A model generated the notes under the pieces. It searched no databases, was not told the origin of the DNA, and saw only the letters and a program-made list of their open reading frames with translations. This document shows, in pieces, positions 31,192 to 41,736 of a DNA stretch of 43,097 bases. Within the stretch, counting starts at the first letter, position 1; the number at the start of each line of letters is the position of its first letter. The position numbers were made by a program, and so were the translations under genes. Source of the stretch: Bacillota bacterium (GTDB lineage: Bacteria; Bacillota; DTU065). Where the stretch lies: the NCBI GenBank assembly GCA_018435125.1, contig JAHDNZ010000053.1:1-43097 (forward strand). Reading direction: 5' to 3'.

Positions 31192-32490
31192 ATGGATCTC
31201 TTTAGCCAGGTATCACAAGAGGCAATAAAAAGGCAGGCTCCTCTTGCTGATCGCATGCGACCACGAACCTTAGCTGAGTTTTATGGTCAAGATAAAGCTG
31301 TTGGCAAAGGTAGTGTCTTAGAACAGTTGATCCTGCACGATAAAGTTCCCTCCCTGATTCTTTTTGGACCTCCCGGCTCTGGAAAAACAACCTTAGCCGG
31401 CATTATTGCCAATCTAACTCAAGCTAATTTTATAACCTTAAGTGCGGTATCTAGCGGTGTTAATGATCTTAGAGCTGCGGTTTTAAACGCTAAAGAAGCT
31501 ATCTTAAGGGGCAAAAAAACTATTCTATTTATTGATGAAGTTCATCGCTTCAACAAAGCTCAACAAGATGCCCTTTTGCCCTATGTTGAAGACGGTACCC
31601 TTATTCTAATCGGAGCTACTACTGAAAATCCGATGTTTAGTGTCAACAAAGCTCTGCTTTCAAGATGCCGCTTAGTAGAATTAGAATACCTTACAAGCGA
31701 AGCTATTCAGAAAATTCTTCTGGCTGCTTTATCTGACAAAGAAAGAGGCCTGGGAGAGTTTGAGACAGACCTGGAAGAAGATTTCCTGGAAAGGTTAATA
31801 ATATTAACCAACGGTGATGCCCGTCAGGCCTTAAATACTCTTGAACTCTGTGTCTTAGCTGCTCCAAGAGTTGATGGCCGTGTGAGGCTAAACAAAAAAA
31901 CCCTGGCCGATGTAGTGCAAAAGCCCATCTTAAACTACACCAAAGGTGGAGATGAACACTACGATGTGATCAGTGCCTTTATAAAAAGCGTACGTGGTTC
32001 TGATCCAAATGCCGCTATCTATTATCTTGCTCGTATGCTTTATGCCGGTGAAGATCCCCTATTTATAGCCAGACGATTAATAATTTTAGCTTCCGAAGAT
32101 ATTGGCCTGGCAGACCCGTTTGCTTTAACCATGGCTGTCAGTGCAGCCGAAGCCGTAAACCGCATCGGTCTACCCGAAGGTCGCATCCCGCTGGCAGAGG
32201 CAACTATCTATCTTAGTCTTTCTCCCAAATCAAACTCATCCTATCTGGCCATCGATAAAGCCCTGGCTTATATAGAAAAAAACAAACAACCGCAAGTACC
32301 CAATCATCTGCGCGATGGCAGCAGAGGCGGCCTGGAAAAATTAGGTTACGGTAAAGGTTATCTCTACCCCCACGATTATCCCGGCCATGTTGTATCTCAA
32401 AGGTACCTACCAGAAGGTCTCTTAGAAACCTTCTTTCTGCCGGGCGAACTAGATCGAACTACCTCTCCTAAAAGCTCACCCAAAAAGTAA
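31192..32490 (+). CDS. rarA: Replication-associated recombination protein RarA (MgsA)
   Basis: AAA+ ATPase related to clamp loaders that acts at stalled replication forks. 432 residues: LADRMRPRTLAEFYGQ at the start, Walker A GPPGSGKTT, Walker B LFIDEVHRF, sensor TTENPMFSVN, GDARQALNTLE, and the C-terminal tetramerisation domain with GSDPNAAIYYLARMLYAGEDP and LGYGKGYLYPHD. Full length. Co-transcribed with arsR, a context also seen with other rarA genes next to small regulators in Clostridia. Confidence 0.96.
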   Translation: MDLFSQVSQEAIKRQAPLADRMRPRTLAEFYGQDKAVGKGSVLEQLILHDKVPSLILFGPPGSGKTTLAGIIANLTQANFITLSAVSSGVNDLRAAVLNAKEAILRGKKTILFIDEVHRFNKAQQDALLPYVEDGTLILIGATTENPMFSVNKALLSRCRLVELEYLTSEAIQKILLAALSDKERGLGEFETDLEEDFLERLIILTNGDARQALNTLELCVLAAPRVDGRVRLNKKTLADVVQKPILNYTKGGDEHYDVISAFIKSVRGSDPNAAIYYLARMLYAGEDPLFIARRLIILASEDIGLADPFALTMAVSAAEAVNRIGLPEGRIPLAEATIYLSLSPKSNSSYLAIDKALAYIEKNKQPQVPNHLRDGSRGGLEKLGYGKGYLYPHDYPGHVVSQRYLPEGLLETFFLPGELDRTTSPKSSPKK

Positions 32491-32520
32491 GCCTTATAGC
32501 TTTTACTTTCAACATATTGA

Positions 32521-32563
32521 AAAAAAGCTAGCCTCTTTATTAAGAAAGAGCGCTAGCTTTTTT
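32521..32563. terminator. Bidirectional terminator between rarA and nadD
   Basis: AAAAAAGCTAGC...GCTAGCTTTTTT, with inner CTTT/AAAG pairing. Serves the convergent rarA (plus) and nadD (minus); it overlaps the end of nadD. Confidence 0.88.
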
Positions 32564-33142
32564 GGCGTAGATTTTTTTCAGCTTAAGGTATTCATACGCT
32601 GCCGGATGAAGATAATACCTGACATCTAGACCTGCCTGAAGTCTGTTTCTAATCTCGGTCGAGGAAATACCTATCGGTGGCGAGTCAATAAGGATAAAAT
32701 CTTTGACATGTTCTTTAATAAATTCACTGTGACTGAAATCTGCCTCCGGCCTTGCTATCCCAATTACTTTACAATGCCTAATAATCTCCTCGGGCTTTTT
32801 CCAAGTACTAAAATCCCTCAGTGAATCTCCACCTACAATAAAGTAGATCTCAGCATCTGGAAATTTCCGACTTAACTCCGCCATCGTCTGATAGGTAAAA
32901 GCCGGGGTTTTTCTTTCATAGTCCCAAAGGCCAATCTTAAAAAAGGGGTTTTCAGCCAGGGAGAGTTCCAACATGGCCAGCCTGTCTTTGGCTGTAGCTG
33001 TGGCCTGTTTCTTATGGGGAGGAATATTAGCCGGGGCAAAATAAACACAATCTAGACCGACCTTTTCTCTGGCTACCTCAGCCATAAAAAGGTGCCCCCA
33101 GTGAACCGGATCAAAGGTGCCGCCTAGAATACCAATCTTCAT
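32540..33142 (-). CDS. nadD: Nicotinate-nucleotide adenylyltransferase
   Basis: Makes deamido-NAD from nicotinate mononucleotide and ATP. 200 residues: GILGGTFDPVHWGHL at the start, PPHKK, VGGDSLRDFSTWKKPEEI and the ISSTEIRNRL motif. ATG overlaps the proA stop (ATGA), so translation is coupled. Last gene of the obgE-proB-proA-nadD run. The related order obg-proB-proA-nadD is common in Clostridia. Confidence 0.96.
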   Translation of the reverse strand: MKIGILGGTFDPVHWGHLFMAEVAREKVGLDCVYFAPANIPPHKKQATATAKDRLAMLELSLAENPFFKIGLWDYERKTPAFTYQTMAELSRKFPDAEIYFIVGGDSLRDFSTWKKPEEIIRHCKVIGIARPEADFSHSEFIKEHVKDFILIDSPPIGISSTEIRNRLQAGLDVRYYLHPAAYEYLKLKKIYAKKASALS

Positions 33143-34377
33143 CTGATCTGTCCTTCTCCCTCAATAACATATTTTACAGTGGTCAGTTCTTCTAAGCCCA
33201 TCGGTCCTCTGGCGTGTAGCTTTTGAGTAGAGATCCCAATCTCAGCACCCAAGCCAAATTCAGCTCCATCGGTAAAACGGGTTGAAGCGTTGACATAAAC
33301 CGCTGCGGCATCTACCTCAGCTTCAAAACGTTTGGCCGTAAAGTAATTGTTGGTAACAATAGCTTCCGAATGCTTGGAAGAATACTTAGCTATATGCATC
33401 AGAGCATCGTCTAAACTCTCTACCACTCTAATGGCCATGATTAAATCCAGGTATTCTGTAGACCAGTCGTTTTGATTTGCCACTTCAAGCTCAGGGAGGA
33501 ACTGTCTGGCATAAGGACAACCTTTTAAGAGGACACCCCGGCTTTTTAATTCCTCTGCAATTAGCGGCAAAAACTCGGCAGCTATATCCTCATGGATTAA
33601 AGCCTTCTCTAGGGCATTACAAACCCCGGGCCTTTGGCATTTCCCATTAATAATAATCTCTTTGGCCATATCTAAATCGGCATCTTTGTCGATATAGATA
33701 TGGCAGTTGCCAACCCCGGTTTCAATTACAGGTACGGTAGCGTTTTCGGTGACAAATTTAATCAAACCGGCACCGCCACGGGGAATAATCAAATCTAAGT
33801 ATTCTCTAAGCTTAATCATCTCAGCTACTACTGTTCTATCGGTATCTTCAATTATTTGAATCGCATCAGGCGAAATTAAACTCCGAGCTAAACCGGCTTT
33901 TAGCACTTTAACTATGGCTTGATTGGAATGAAAAGCTTCACTACCGCCTCTTAGAATAACAGCATTGCCCGCTTTTAAACAAAGTGCCGCAGCATCAGAG
34001 GTAACATTGGGTCTGGCTTCATAGATAATACCGATTACCCCGATTGGCACCCGGACTTTTCTGATTTTAAGTCCGTTTGGTCTTTGAGTCATATAAATTT
34101 CATGGCCGTTAGGATCTTCTAGGTCGGCTACCTCCTTTAGACCGCTAGCCATAGCTTCTAACCTTTTTGATGTTAAAAGCAAGCGATCTTTCAGGGCTGT
34201 GGAAAGATGGGGGTTTTCTAAGAGATCCTGCTCATTGGCTTTTAATATTTCAGTTTCGCTATCTTTTAGGGCCTTGGCCATCTCTATCAAGGCCGCATTT
34301 TTTTGTAAGCTAGATTGTAAGGAGAGTGTCTTTGCGGCCTCAAAAGCCAGTTTGCTTTTTTGATATAAATCAGACAT
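33139..34377 (-). CDS. proA: Glutamate-5-semialdehyde dehydrogenase (gamma-glutamyl phosphate reductase)
   Basis: Second enzyme of proline synthesis. 412 residues: VPIGVIGIIYEARPNVT, AVILRGGSEA, IPRGGAGLI, and the active-site Cys in GKCQRPGVCNALE. ATG at 34377, one base after the proB stop. Downstream nadD overlaps by 4 nt. Confidence 0.97.
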   Translation of the reverse strand: MSDLYQKSKLAFEAAKTLSLQSSLQKNAALIEMAKALKDSETEILKANEQDLLENPHLSTALKDRLLLTSKRLEAMASGLKEVADLEDPNGHEIYMTQRPNGLKIRKVRVPIGVIGIIYEARPNVTSDAAALCLKAGNAVILRGGSEAFHSNQAIVKVLKAGLARSLISPDAIQIIEDTDRTVVAEMIKLREYLDLIIPRGGAGLIKFVTENATVPVIETGVGNCHIYIDKDADLDMAKEIIINGKCQRPGVCNALEKALIHEDIAAEFLPLIAEELKSRGVLLKGCPYARQFLPELEVANQNDWSTEYLDLIMAIRVVESLDDALMHIAKYSSKHSEAIVTNNYFTAKRFEAEVDAAAVYVNASTRFTDGAEFGLGAEIGISTQKLHARGPMGLEELTTVKYVIEGEGQIR

Positions 34378-34378
34378 C

Positions 34379-35470
34379 TCAATCCCTCCTAAAAAGCACT
34401 AGATCGTTGCGGTGCACTACAGTATTAACCTCTTTCCCTAAAAGCTTGGTAGCTTCAAAAGAAGAAAGTCCTTGGATTTGATTTAGCTCGCCTGCACTAT
34501 AGCGAGCTTGGCCTCTGGCGATAATCTGACCTTCTAGATCTTCGATATCAACCACATCACCTTTGTTAAACTCGCCTTTCACCTCTATAATACCACTGGA
34601 GAGGAGACTTTTACCTTCGTTAAGCAAAGCTTCTTTGGCACCGCCATCAATCACAATGGTTCCACTCGAACAAGCACCAAAGGCTACCCAGCGGCTTTTC
34701 CCCCGCAGGGATTCCTTATTGGGATAAAAAAAGGTACCAATACTAAGGCCATCGAGAATCTCTTTTAGTCTTTTTTGCTCTTTGGCATGGGCAATTATAA
34801 CGGCAATACCGGTTTTAGTAGCGATATCGGCCGCTAATAGCTTAGTATACATCCCCCCGGTACCTCTTTTGGAACCAGCTCCGGAGGCTTTTTCCCAGAG
34901 TTCATCGGTTAAAGAAGTAACCTCTGATATTAATTTAGCTTCTTTATCCTGGCGCGGATCGGCTGTAAATAACCCCTCTACATCCGAAAATATTATTAAA
35001 AGATCGGCTTCACACAAAGCTGCCACCTGAGCTGAGAGAGAATCATTATCACCAAATTTTAATTCTTCGATAGCTACGGTATCATTTTCATTGACAATGG
35101 GTATAACATTTTCATTTAAAAGCGTTATAAAGGTGTTTTGCGCATTGACATAACGATTGCGAAGAGCCAGATCTTCTCGGGTCAGAAGAATCTGAGCTAC
35201 GGTTTTGCCATATTCGGCAAAAAGTTTTTCGTAAAGATGCATTAAAAGCGGTTGCCCGACTGCTGCAGCTGCCTGCTTAAGAGGGATAGCCTTGGGCCTT
35301 TTTTCAATACCCAAACGGCTCATGCCAGCGGCAATGGCTCCGGAGGAAACTAAAACCACGCTCACTCCCGAATTGTGTAAATCAGCCACTGCTCTGACTA
35401 ATAACTCAAAAGCATTAAGGTTAAGACTGCCGTTTTCATAAGTGAGACTTGAAGTGCCCACCTTAATCAC
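34379..35470 (-). CDS. proB: Glutamate 5-kinase, N-terminus displaced by a +1 frameshift
   Basis: First enzyme of proline synthesis. Kinase domain (IKVGTSSLT, VSSGAIAAGM, NENDTVA, FGDNDSLSAQVA, GTGGMYTKL) plus C-terminal PUA domain (about 270-360). The clean frame starts at a GTG at 35470 with no good Shine-Dalgarno, giving 363 residues. The frame can be read upstream as RDVKRVV, which matches family N-termini. A GTG at 35507 with AGGGGG 7 nt upstream encodes MKSDYLP and then hits TGA at 35486-35484; one extra C in CTTCCGTGAT separates the two frames. So the gene is either frameshifted with internal re-start or needs ribosomal +1 shifting. The nucleotide-binding Lys and GTSS are kept. Confidence 0.93.
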   Translation of the reverse strand: MIKVGTSSLTYENGSLNLNAFELLVRAVADLHNSGVSVVLVSSGAIAAGMSRLGIEKRPKAIPLKQAAAAVGQPLLMHLYEKLFAEYGKTVAQILLTREDLALRNRYVNAQNTFITLLNENVIPIVNENDTVAIEELKFGDNDSLSAQVAALCEADLLIIFSDVEGLFTADPRQDKEAKLISEVTSLTDELWEKASGAGSKRGTGGMYTKLLAADIATKTGIAVIIAHAKEQKRLKEILDGLSIGTFFYPNKESLRGKSRWVAFGACSSGTIVIDGGAKEALLNEGKSLLSSGIIEVKGEFNKGDVVDIEDLEGQIIARGQARYSAGELNQIQGLSSFEATKLLGKEVNTVVHRNDLVLFRRD

Positions 35471-35518
35471 TACTCTTTTTACATCACGGAAGATAGTCGC
35501 TTTTCACAGCGATGCCCC

Positions 35519-37209
<1,691 letters not shown>

Positions 37210-37229
<20 letters not shown>

Positions 37230-37950
37230 GGGCTAGAGCTGAACCTGCCGCAAGGGCTGCAGCTATAGCTAAAGCCTCTGCCGCCCTACTGGTTCCAGAT
37301 AACAGTTCACCTTGAACGATATCTCTTACAGCTGAGGCTATGGCAACTCCGGGAACCAGCACCATCAGACCTCCGACTAAAACCAGAGGTGTACTAATCT
37401 CCGGGAAAAAGTACTGGGCCAAATAAACATAATTAGCCACTAAAAATGAGGATGCGATACCGGAAAGATAATAATTGGCATTAAAATGTTCCAAGACTTT
37501 AGTGACACTAAAGGCAATTAATCCGGCTATTGCAGCAACTATCAGCTCCATTTGCCTGCCGCCTAAGATAAAGGTAAAGCTTACACTAGCTACCATCACC
37601 GCTAAAACCCTCTGAAAGGTTGTATAGCTTAACCCCCGCAGATCTTTTATTCTTTGGCTTGCTTCTTGTAGGGTCAAGTCGCCTTTTGCCAATTCTCTTG
37701 AGATAGCATTGACACCGGCAATACGCCCCAGATCCTCGGTACGGTAATGGATCCGTCTGATTCTGGTTAAAAATTCCTGGTCTTTGCCTACGGTCAAAAA
37801 GATACCTGTCGGCGTGACATAGGCCTCTACCGAATAGCCTAGAGCTTTACCCATTCTTTCCATGGTCTCTTCAGTCCTGTATACTTCAGCTCCTGAGGTA
37901 AGAAGCATCTCTCCTGCTGCTAGAATCAAATCCACAACTTCGCTGTGCAT
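37210..37950 (-). CDS. Threonine/serine exporter family, large subunit (ThrE type)
   Basis: 246 residues. N-terminal cytoplasmic region (1-115) with the signature LTSGAEVYRTEETMERMGKALG and YVTPTGIFLTV, then five membrane segments (about 117-240) with LVPGVAIASAVRDIVQGEL. This is the PF06738 subunit. It overlaps the small subunit gene by 20 nt, so both are made together. Placed between rpmA and obgE, an insertion into the usual rplU-rpmA-obgE order. Confidence 0.9.
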
Positions 37951-37983
37951 AGCCCTATCCCCCCCTCCCCAAAAGCCCTTTTT

Positions 37984-38017
37984 TCAAAAAAGCCCTTCGG
38001 GATTTCCCGAAGGGCTT
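37984..38017 (-). terminator. Intrinsic terminator after rpmA
   Basis: Perfect 12-bp stem AAGCCCTTCGGG / CCCGAAGGGCTT with a 4-base loop; minus strand ends in T6. It separates rplU-prp-rpmA from the ThrE-obgE-pro genes, which must have another promoter or depend on read-through. Confidence 0.92.
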
Positions 38018-38032
38018 GGTTTGCAGTACAGC

Positions 38033-38317
38033 TTAATCAGCTAAAGCATATACACTGACCTTTTTGCCATTTTTGCCCTTTGGCTCAAAGGTTACATAGC
38101 CGTCGATAAGAGAGTAAATGGTATGATCTTTACCCAGTCCTACATTGCAACCGGGATGAATCTTCGTTCCTCTCTGCCGGATAAGGATGCTCCCTGCAGA
38201 AACCATCTCGCCACCAAAGCGCTTAACACCCAGACGTTGAGCGGCTGAATCACGACCGTTTTTACTACTACCTACACCTTTTTTAGATGCAAAAAACTGT
38301 AGATTTATACGGAGCAT
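38033..38317 (-). CDS. rpmA: 50S ribosomal protein L27
   Basis: 94 residues. Begins [24 protein letters not shown]: the [10 protein letters not shown] junction is the Prp cleavage site found in Firmicutes. [15 protein letters not shown] and GKDHTIYSL are standard. The frame extends to a GTG at 38326, but GGAGG is 8 nt before the ATG at 38317. That Shine-Dalgarno lies in the final codons of prp, whose stop is 2 nt upstream. Confidence 0.97.
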   Translation of the reverse strand: MLRINLQFFASKKGVGSSKNGRDSAAQRLGVKRFGGEMVSAGSILIRQRGTKIHPGCNVGLGKDHTIYSLIDGYVTFEPKGKNGKKVSVYALAD

Positions 38318-38319
38318 CT

Positions 38320-38655
38320 CTAACACCTCCTTACAATGTCGAGTTTAACATATTCCTGATAGCTGTTTGCCATATCCTCTAAAGCCCAAAAAAGAGTATT
38401 AAGAATAGTCTCTGCTCTAATTAGCTGGTCATTTTCCAACTTAGACCATTTTGGGGCTATGACAAACACGGCTTCTTTTTCATTGGGGTTAATTTCAGCA
38501 GGTATATTATAGCGCTTAAGAGCAATACCTGCGGCAAAAGCCAGGGTGGAAATGCCGGCGCAGACTATATCTTCGCCTTTCTTTGCATAACCGGTATGGC
38601 CTTTTATAGTAACTCGTAAAATGCGTTCTTTAATATCAACCGTAATGTGAGTCAT
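38320..38655 (-). CDS. prp: Ribosomal-processing cysteine protease Prp
   Basis: Cleaves the N-terminal leader of L27. 111 residues with the catalytic pair His20 (IKGHTGYA) and Cys32 (DIVCAGIS). Its presence matches the NLQFFA leader on the neighbouring L27. ATG overlaps the rplU stop by one base (TAATG), coupling the genes. Confidence 0.95.
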   Translation of the reverse strand: MTHITVDIKERILRVTIKGHTGYAKKGEDIVCAGISTLAFAAGIALKRYNIPAEINPNEKEAVFVIAPKWSKLENDQLIRAETILNTLFWALEDMANSYQEYVKLDIVRRC

Positions 38656-38966
38656 TAGCCTAAAATTGAGGTAATCTTTAGCTCGGTGTAAGGTTGACGA
38701 TGTCCTTGTTTCTTACGGTAGTTCTTCTTGGCTTTATACTTGAATACAATAATCTTTTTAGCCTTGCCATTTTTAACTACTTCAGCGGTAACTTTAGCTC
38801 CATCAATATAAGGAGCGCCTACCTTAGTCTCATCGCCACCAATTAGAAGCACCTTATCCAAATCAACTACGTTGCCGGCTTCGGCATCAAGTTTTTCAAC
38901 TTTGATGAGATCGCCTTCACTTACACTGTACTGCTTCCCACCTGTTTCTATTACAGCATACTTCAA
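38655..38966 (-). CDS. rplU: 50S ribosomal protein L21
   Basis: 103 residues beginning [19 protein letters not shown], with the basic C-terminus [25 protein letters not shown]. The frame reaches 38981, but the TTG at 38966 has GGAGG 8 nt upstream and matches family length. First gene of rplU-prp-rpmA, preceded by a structured leader and strong promoter. Confidence 0.96.
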   Translation of the reverse strand: MKYAVIETGGKQYSVSEGDLIKVEKLDAEAGNVVDLDKVLLIGGDETKVGAPYIDGAKVTAEVVKNGKAKKIIVFKYKAKKNYRKKQGHRQPYTELKITSILG

Positions 38967-38981
38967 CCTGCCCACCTCCAT

Positions 38982-39066
38982 TTCTCTTAGACTCGCCGAA
39001 AAAGGCGCGTAAAAACGTCTTAAAGCCTTGCCCGAGCGGTTTTGAGTTGCAGGTTGTCAGCCACTC
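38982..39066 (-). ncRNA. Structured 5' leader of rplU (L21-leader-like)
   Basis: The transcript before rplU folds into at least two hairpins. One is AGAC...GTCT enclosing CGCC/GGCG (38989-39020); another pairs GAGT with ACTC near 39045-39066. The conserved-looking single strand CTCAAAACCGCTCGGG lies between. Position and appearance fit the ribosomal protein L21 leader known in Firmicutes, which is thought to regulate the operon by product binding. Match judged by eye. Confidence 0.6.
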
Positions 39067-39072
39067 TTTGTT

Positions 39073-39101
39073 AGTATAACACCTAATAATCTTCTTGTAA
39101 A
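39073..39101 (-). promoter_or_regulatory. Promoter of rplU-prp-rpmA
   Basis: Minus strand: -35 TTTACA (39101-39096), 17-bp spacer, -10 TATACT (39078-39073). A perfect palindrome ACTAGATCTAGT (39101-39112) abuts the -35. Confidence 0.85.
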
Positions 39102-39226
39102 CTAGATCTAGTATATATCAGTACTGACGCATGCAATTTTTTAATCTTTGACTCCACTGCGTAAATAGAGTACTGTCCCCTCTTAATAACTCATATGAAA
39201 CTTTATACAGGTAATTCCTTGTTCCG

Positions 39227-39607
39227 TTGACTGTGCAAAAAGATAAAGATGGGGTAACTATTTTAGATGGGCAAGTAAACGTAGCCAATATTTGCTGTGT
39301 TAGTAAAGCACAAATGGGGGATTATGTAACTTCATTATCTCCCCAAGATTTAAAGAAGGTTGCAATTGCGGTAGCGAGATCTTTGGACTTAATGACTCAT
39401 TATAATAGATTGAAAAAAAGACTACCAGATAAACTGAAATTTATTGATAGGATAAAACAGGATCGGAATATAGCTCAAGATTATATAAAAAAACTCAGGA
39501 CTATTGCTCAAGTATCCACCGATGATGAGCTTGAAGAATTTATCCGATCAAAATTGACTTCAAGTGGGGGAACTTTGGATAAGTTCCTCTTTACTTTATA
39601 TGTATAA
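39227..39607 (+). pseudogene. Probable MazF/PemK-type toxin remnant (C-terminal part)
   Basis: 126 codons from a TTG that lacks a Shine-Dalgarno; an in-frame TAA lies 15 bp upstream of it. The piece VNVANICCVSKAQMGDYVTSLSP followed by DLKKVAIAVARSLDL resembles the last part of PemK/MazF toxins (an 'I.TVSK.RL..YV..LS..DL.KVD.AL..SL.L' pattern), followed by a helical tail. The catalytic N-terminal half is missing and no antitoxin gene is adjacent. It is AT-rich, on the opposite strand to its neighbours, and followed by a terminator. Assignment is tentative. Confidence 0.35.
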
Positions 39608-39671
39608 AATTCTTGTAATAACATATAAGAAAAACACAAAGTGGCTTCAGCCAGGAAAGCTAAGGTTTTAA

Positions 39672-39709
39672 GATGAAAGCTGCCATTTCCGGCGGCTTTC
39701 ATCGTTTTA
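39672..39709 (+). terminator. Intrinsic terminator downstream of the toxin remnant
   Basis: GATGAAAGC-t-GCC / GGC-g-GCTTTCATC stem followed by GTTTTAT on the plus strand. Confidence 0.75.
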
Positions 39710-40096
39710 TCACTCCACACAGAAGTGGTTTTTTTATGCCAATTTTAAGGAGATAATGCCCCACATGAGAATACCCATCCTGTCGGACCTGTTTAAATCC
39801 AGAGCTACCCCCCAAGTTAAATGAACTGTAAATAAGTTGCATGTCCTGTTTGGAAAAATCAAATTAAAGTCCATAGCTTGGGCACCTTTCTTAATAAAAG
39901 CCAAACTAGTTATCTCATTTTAATTTTGTTAAGTCTAGTATCTTATGCGAATTTTTTTTCGTATTCCTTCATTACGATCATTCTAAGCCGTTTCACAACT
40001 CATATATAAGCACTAAGAGTATTCACTAACCAAAAGAACAGTCCGAAGATTGATTTACCTATGCTATAAATTCAGCTGTCATCTGTTTTGGCTACG
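39710..40096. other. Gene-free AT-rich stretch
   Basis: About 390 bp with no convincing gene. AAGGAG at 39748 precedes an ATG (39757) that opens only 22 codons to a TGA; it may be a decayed gene start. Nothing else is recognised. Confidence 0.4.
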
Positions 40097-40130
40097 AATA
40101 AAAGGCTGCTGACCTTTTTTGTCAGCAGCC
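40097..40130 (-). terminator. Intrinsic terminator after the reductase gene
   Basis: Perfect 10-bp stem GGCTGCTGAC / GTCAGCAGCC; on the minus strand followed by TTTTATT. Ends the two-gene flavoprotein unit. Confidence 0.88.
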
Positions 40131-40160
40131 TGAAGGAGTTTATAAAATCTACTCCTTTAT

Positions 40161-41705
40161 TTAATTCTTTCCAGGCCAGCTTGGCGCCTTACCGGTAGCA
40201 GCAATTTCCCCGGCAATCTTACCAAAGGCCAGAGCATCAGCCACAGCATTAGAACCAAGGCGGTTAGTTCCGTGTACTCCACCTGTAACCTCACCAGCTG
40301 CAAAAAGACCAGGAATTACTTGATCCCAGATATCTTGCACCTGTGCCCTAGGGGTAATCTTTAGACCACCCATGGTATGGTGAGCAGATGGCCATTGAGG
40401 AATTGCATAGTAAGGACCTTCGTAAATAGGCAGGGTTACACCCTTGTCGATACGTTTACCAAAGTCCAAGTCCTTGCCGTTTTCAACGAAGTTGTTGTGT
40501 CTTTCAAGAGTAGCTTTGAGAGTCTCTACACTCATGTTAACTTTGTTACCTTTATAGGTATGAGCATTGATCATCTCTACTAGTTCTTCCAAAGTATCGG
40601 CCTTAAAGATTCTGTCTCTGGACATACCCCATTTAAGGTCAGCTTCGGTGGTAAACTGGTAGGCCATCTTCTCATTGAAAATGGAGAAGGTTGGAAAACC
40701 TCCCGATTTAAGAGCTGCCATGGAGTTGACATCTCTGCGCTCGCCTTCGTCAACATATCTCTTACCATTGATATCTACATAAACGATACCAAAGCCCGGT
40801 CCGCTGCAGGGAATAACTGCAACTTTATCTAAACGGCCATTGTTTGGATCGGCAAATGGATACAGTTGAATATAGGACATATGCAAGGTATTGGCACCAA
40901 TCTGCTGAGCCAGTCTGATACCTTCACCGGTAGCACATGGTTGATTAGTAGTTGGGGTTTCAGGAGTAATCCAAGGCACGTAGTTTTGTCTCATTTCAGG
41001 GTTGGCAGCAAAACCGCCGGTAGCTAAAACAACACCCTTAAGAGCGCGGATATTCTTAGTACCTTCTTTGGTTTCCACCTTAATACCAAGAACATTACCC
41101 GCCAGAGGCTCTTCACGATATATATAGACCATCTTGGTGTTTAGCTGTAGCGAAATATTCTCTTTTTTTAACATTTCGTATTGAGTTACAATAATATCAG
41201 AGCCGCACTGACTTTCAGTGGTATAAGTGCGGTAACTATAGTGTCCGCCAATACGAGAAAGTGCGTCTCTGACTTTAAGACCATTATCAAGCAATAGATT
41301 CAACATCACAGGTGAACCATAGACAAACTGCTCAACAAGTTTAGGATCGGAAAGATTATCTCCACCGGCAATAGTATCTGCAATGTGCTTTTCAGGCGTA
41401 TCAAGTTCCAGATTAAGCTTTTCTGCCATGTTTAGCTTACTGGTATATGAAGCCCAAATACCACCGTTGATGATGGAGTTGCCACCGACAAAAGGCATCT
41501 TTTCAATTAAAACGGTTTTAGCACCAGCCATATGCGAAGCATAAGCTGCTGATAAACCTGCAAAACCGCCACCAACAACTATAACATCATAAGTCTCATC
41601 CCACTTAGTTGGGGGAGCAATAAAGCCTTTATCCTCAGCACCTACTCCTAAACTAAAGGAGAGAACTAGAAGAGCTGTCACAAATAGGATTATGCTTTTT
41701 TTCAT
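40161..41705 (-). CDS. Secreted FAD-dependent fumarate reductase-like flavoprotein
   Basis: Extracytoplasmic reductase of the flavocytochrome c/FrdA family. 514 residues: signal peptide 1-23 (ending GVGAE), FAD-binding VIVVGGGFAGLSAAY at about 40, GGNSIINGGIWASY, LATGGFAANPEMR, the active-site region HHTMGGLKI and GVHGTNRLGSNAVADALAFG with a conserved Arg. No heme motif (CxxCH) and no FMN-binding domain of its own, so electrons must come from a partner, most likely the triple-FMN protein encoded just upstream (31 bp). Substrate may be fumarate or another unsaturated acid. ATG with AGGAAG 9 nt upstream. Confidence 0.88.
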   Translation of the reverse strand: MKKSIILFVTALLVLSFSLGVGAEDKGFIAPPTKWDETYDVIVVGGGFAGLSAAYASHMAGAKTVLIEKMPFVGGNSIINGGIWASYTSKLNMAEKLNLELDTPEKHIADTIAGGDNLSDPKLVEQFVYGSPVMLNLLLDNGLKVRDALSRIGGHYSYRTYTTESQCGSDIIVTQYEMLKKENISLQLNTKMVYIYREEPLAGNVLGIKVETKEGTKNIRALKGVVLATGGFAANPEMRQNYVPWITPETPTTNQPCATGEGIRLAQQIGANTLHMSYIQLYPFADPNNGRLDKVAVIPCSGPGFGIVYVDINGKRYVDEGERRDVNSMAALKSGGFPTFSIFNEKMAYQFTTEADLKWGMSRDRIFKADTLEELVEMINAHTYKGNKVNMSVETLKATLERHNNFVENGKDLDFGKRIDKGVTLPIYEGPYYAIPQWPSAHHTMGGLKITPRAQVQDIWDQVIPGLFAAGEVTGGVHGTNRLGSNAVADALAFGKIAGEIAATGKAPSWPGKN

Positions 41706-41736
41706 CTATAAACTCTTCCTTTCTAAGTTATTAGTA

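Noticed and set aside
39508-39720. Minus-strand ORF of 70 codons across the toxin remnant end
   Set aside because: Overlaps the terminator hairpin and lacks a Shine-Dalgarno.
39757-39825. 22-codon ORF with AAGGAG upstream as a peptide gene
   Set aside because: No signal, motif or neighbour supports it; more likely a decayed gene start.
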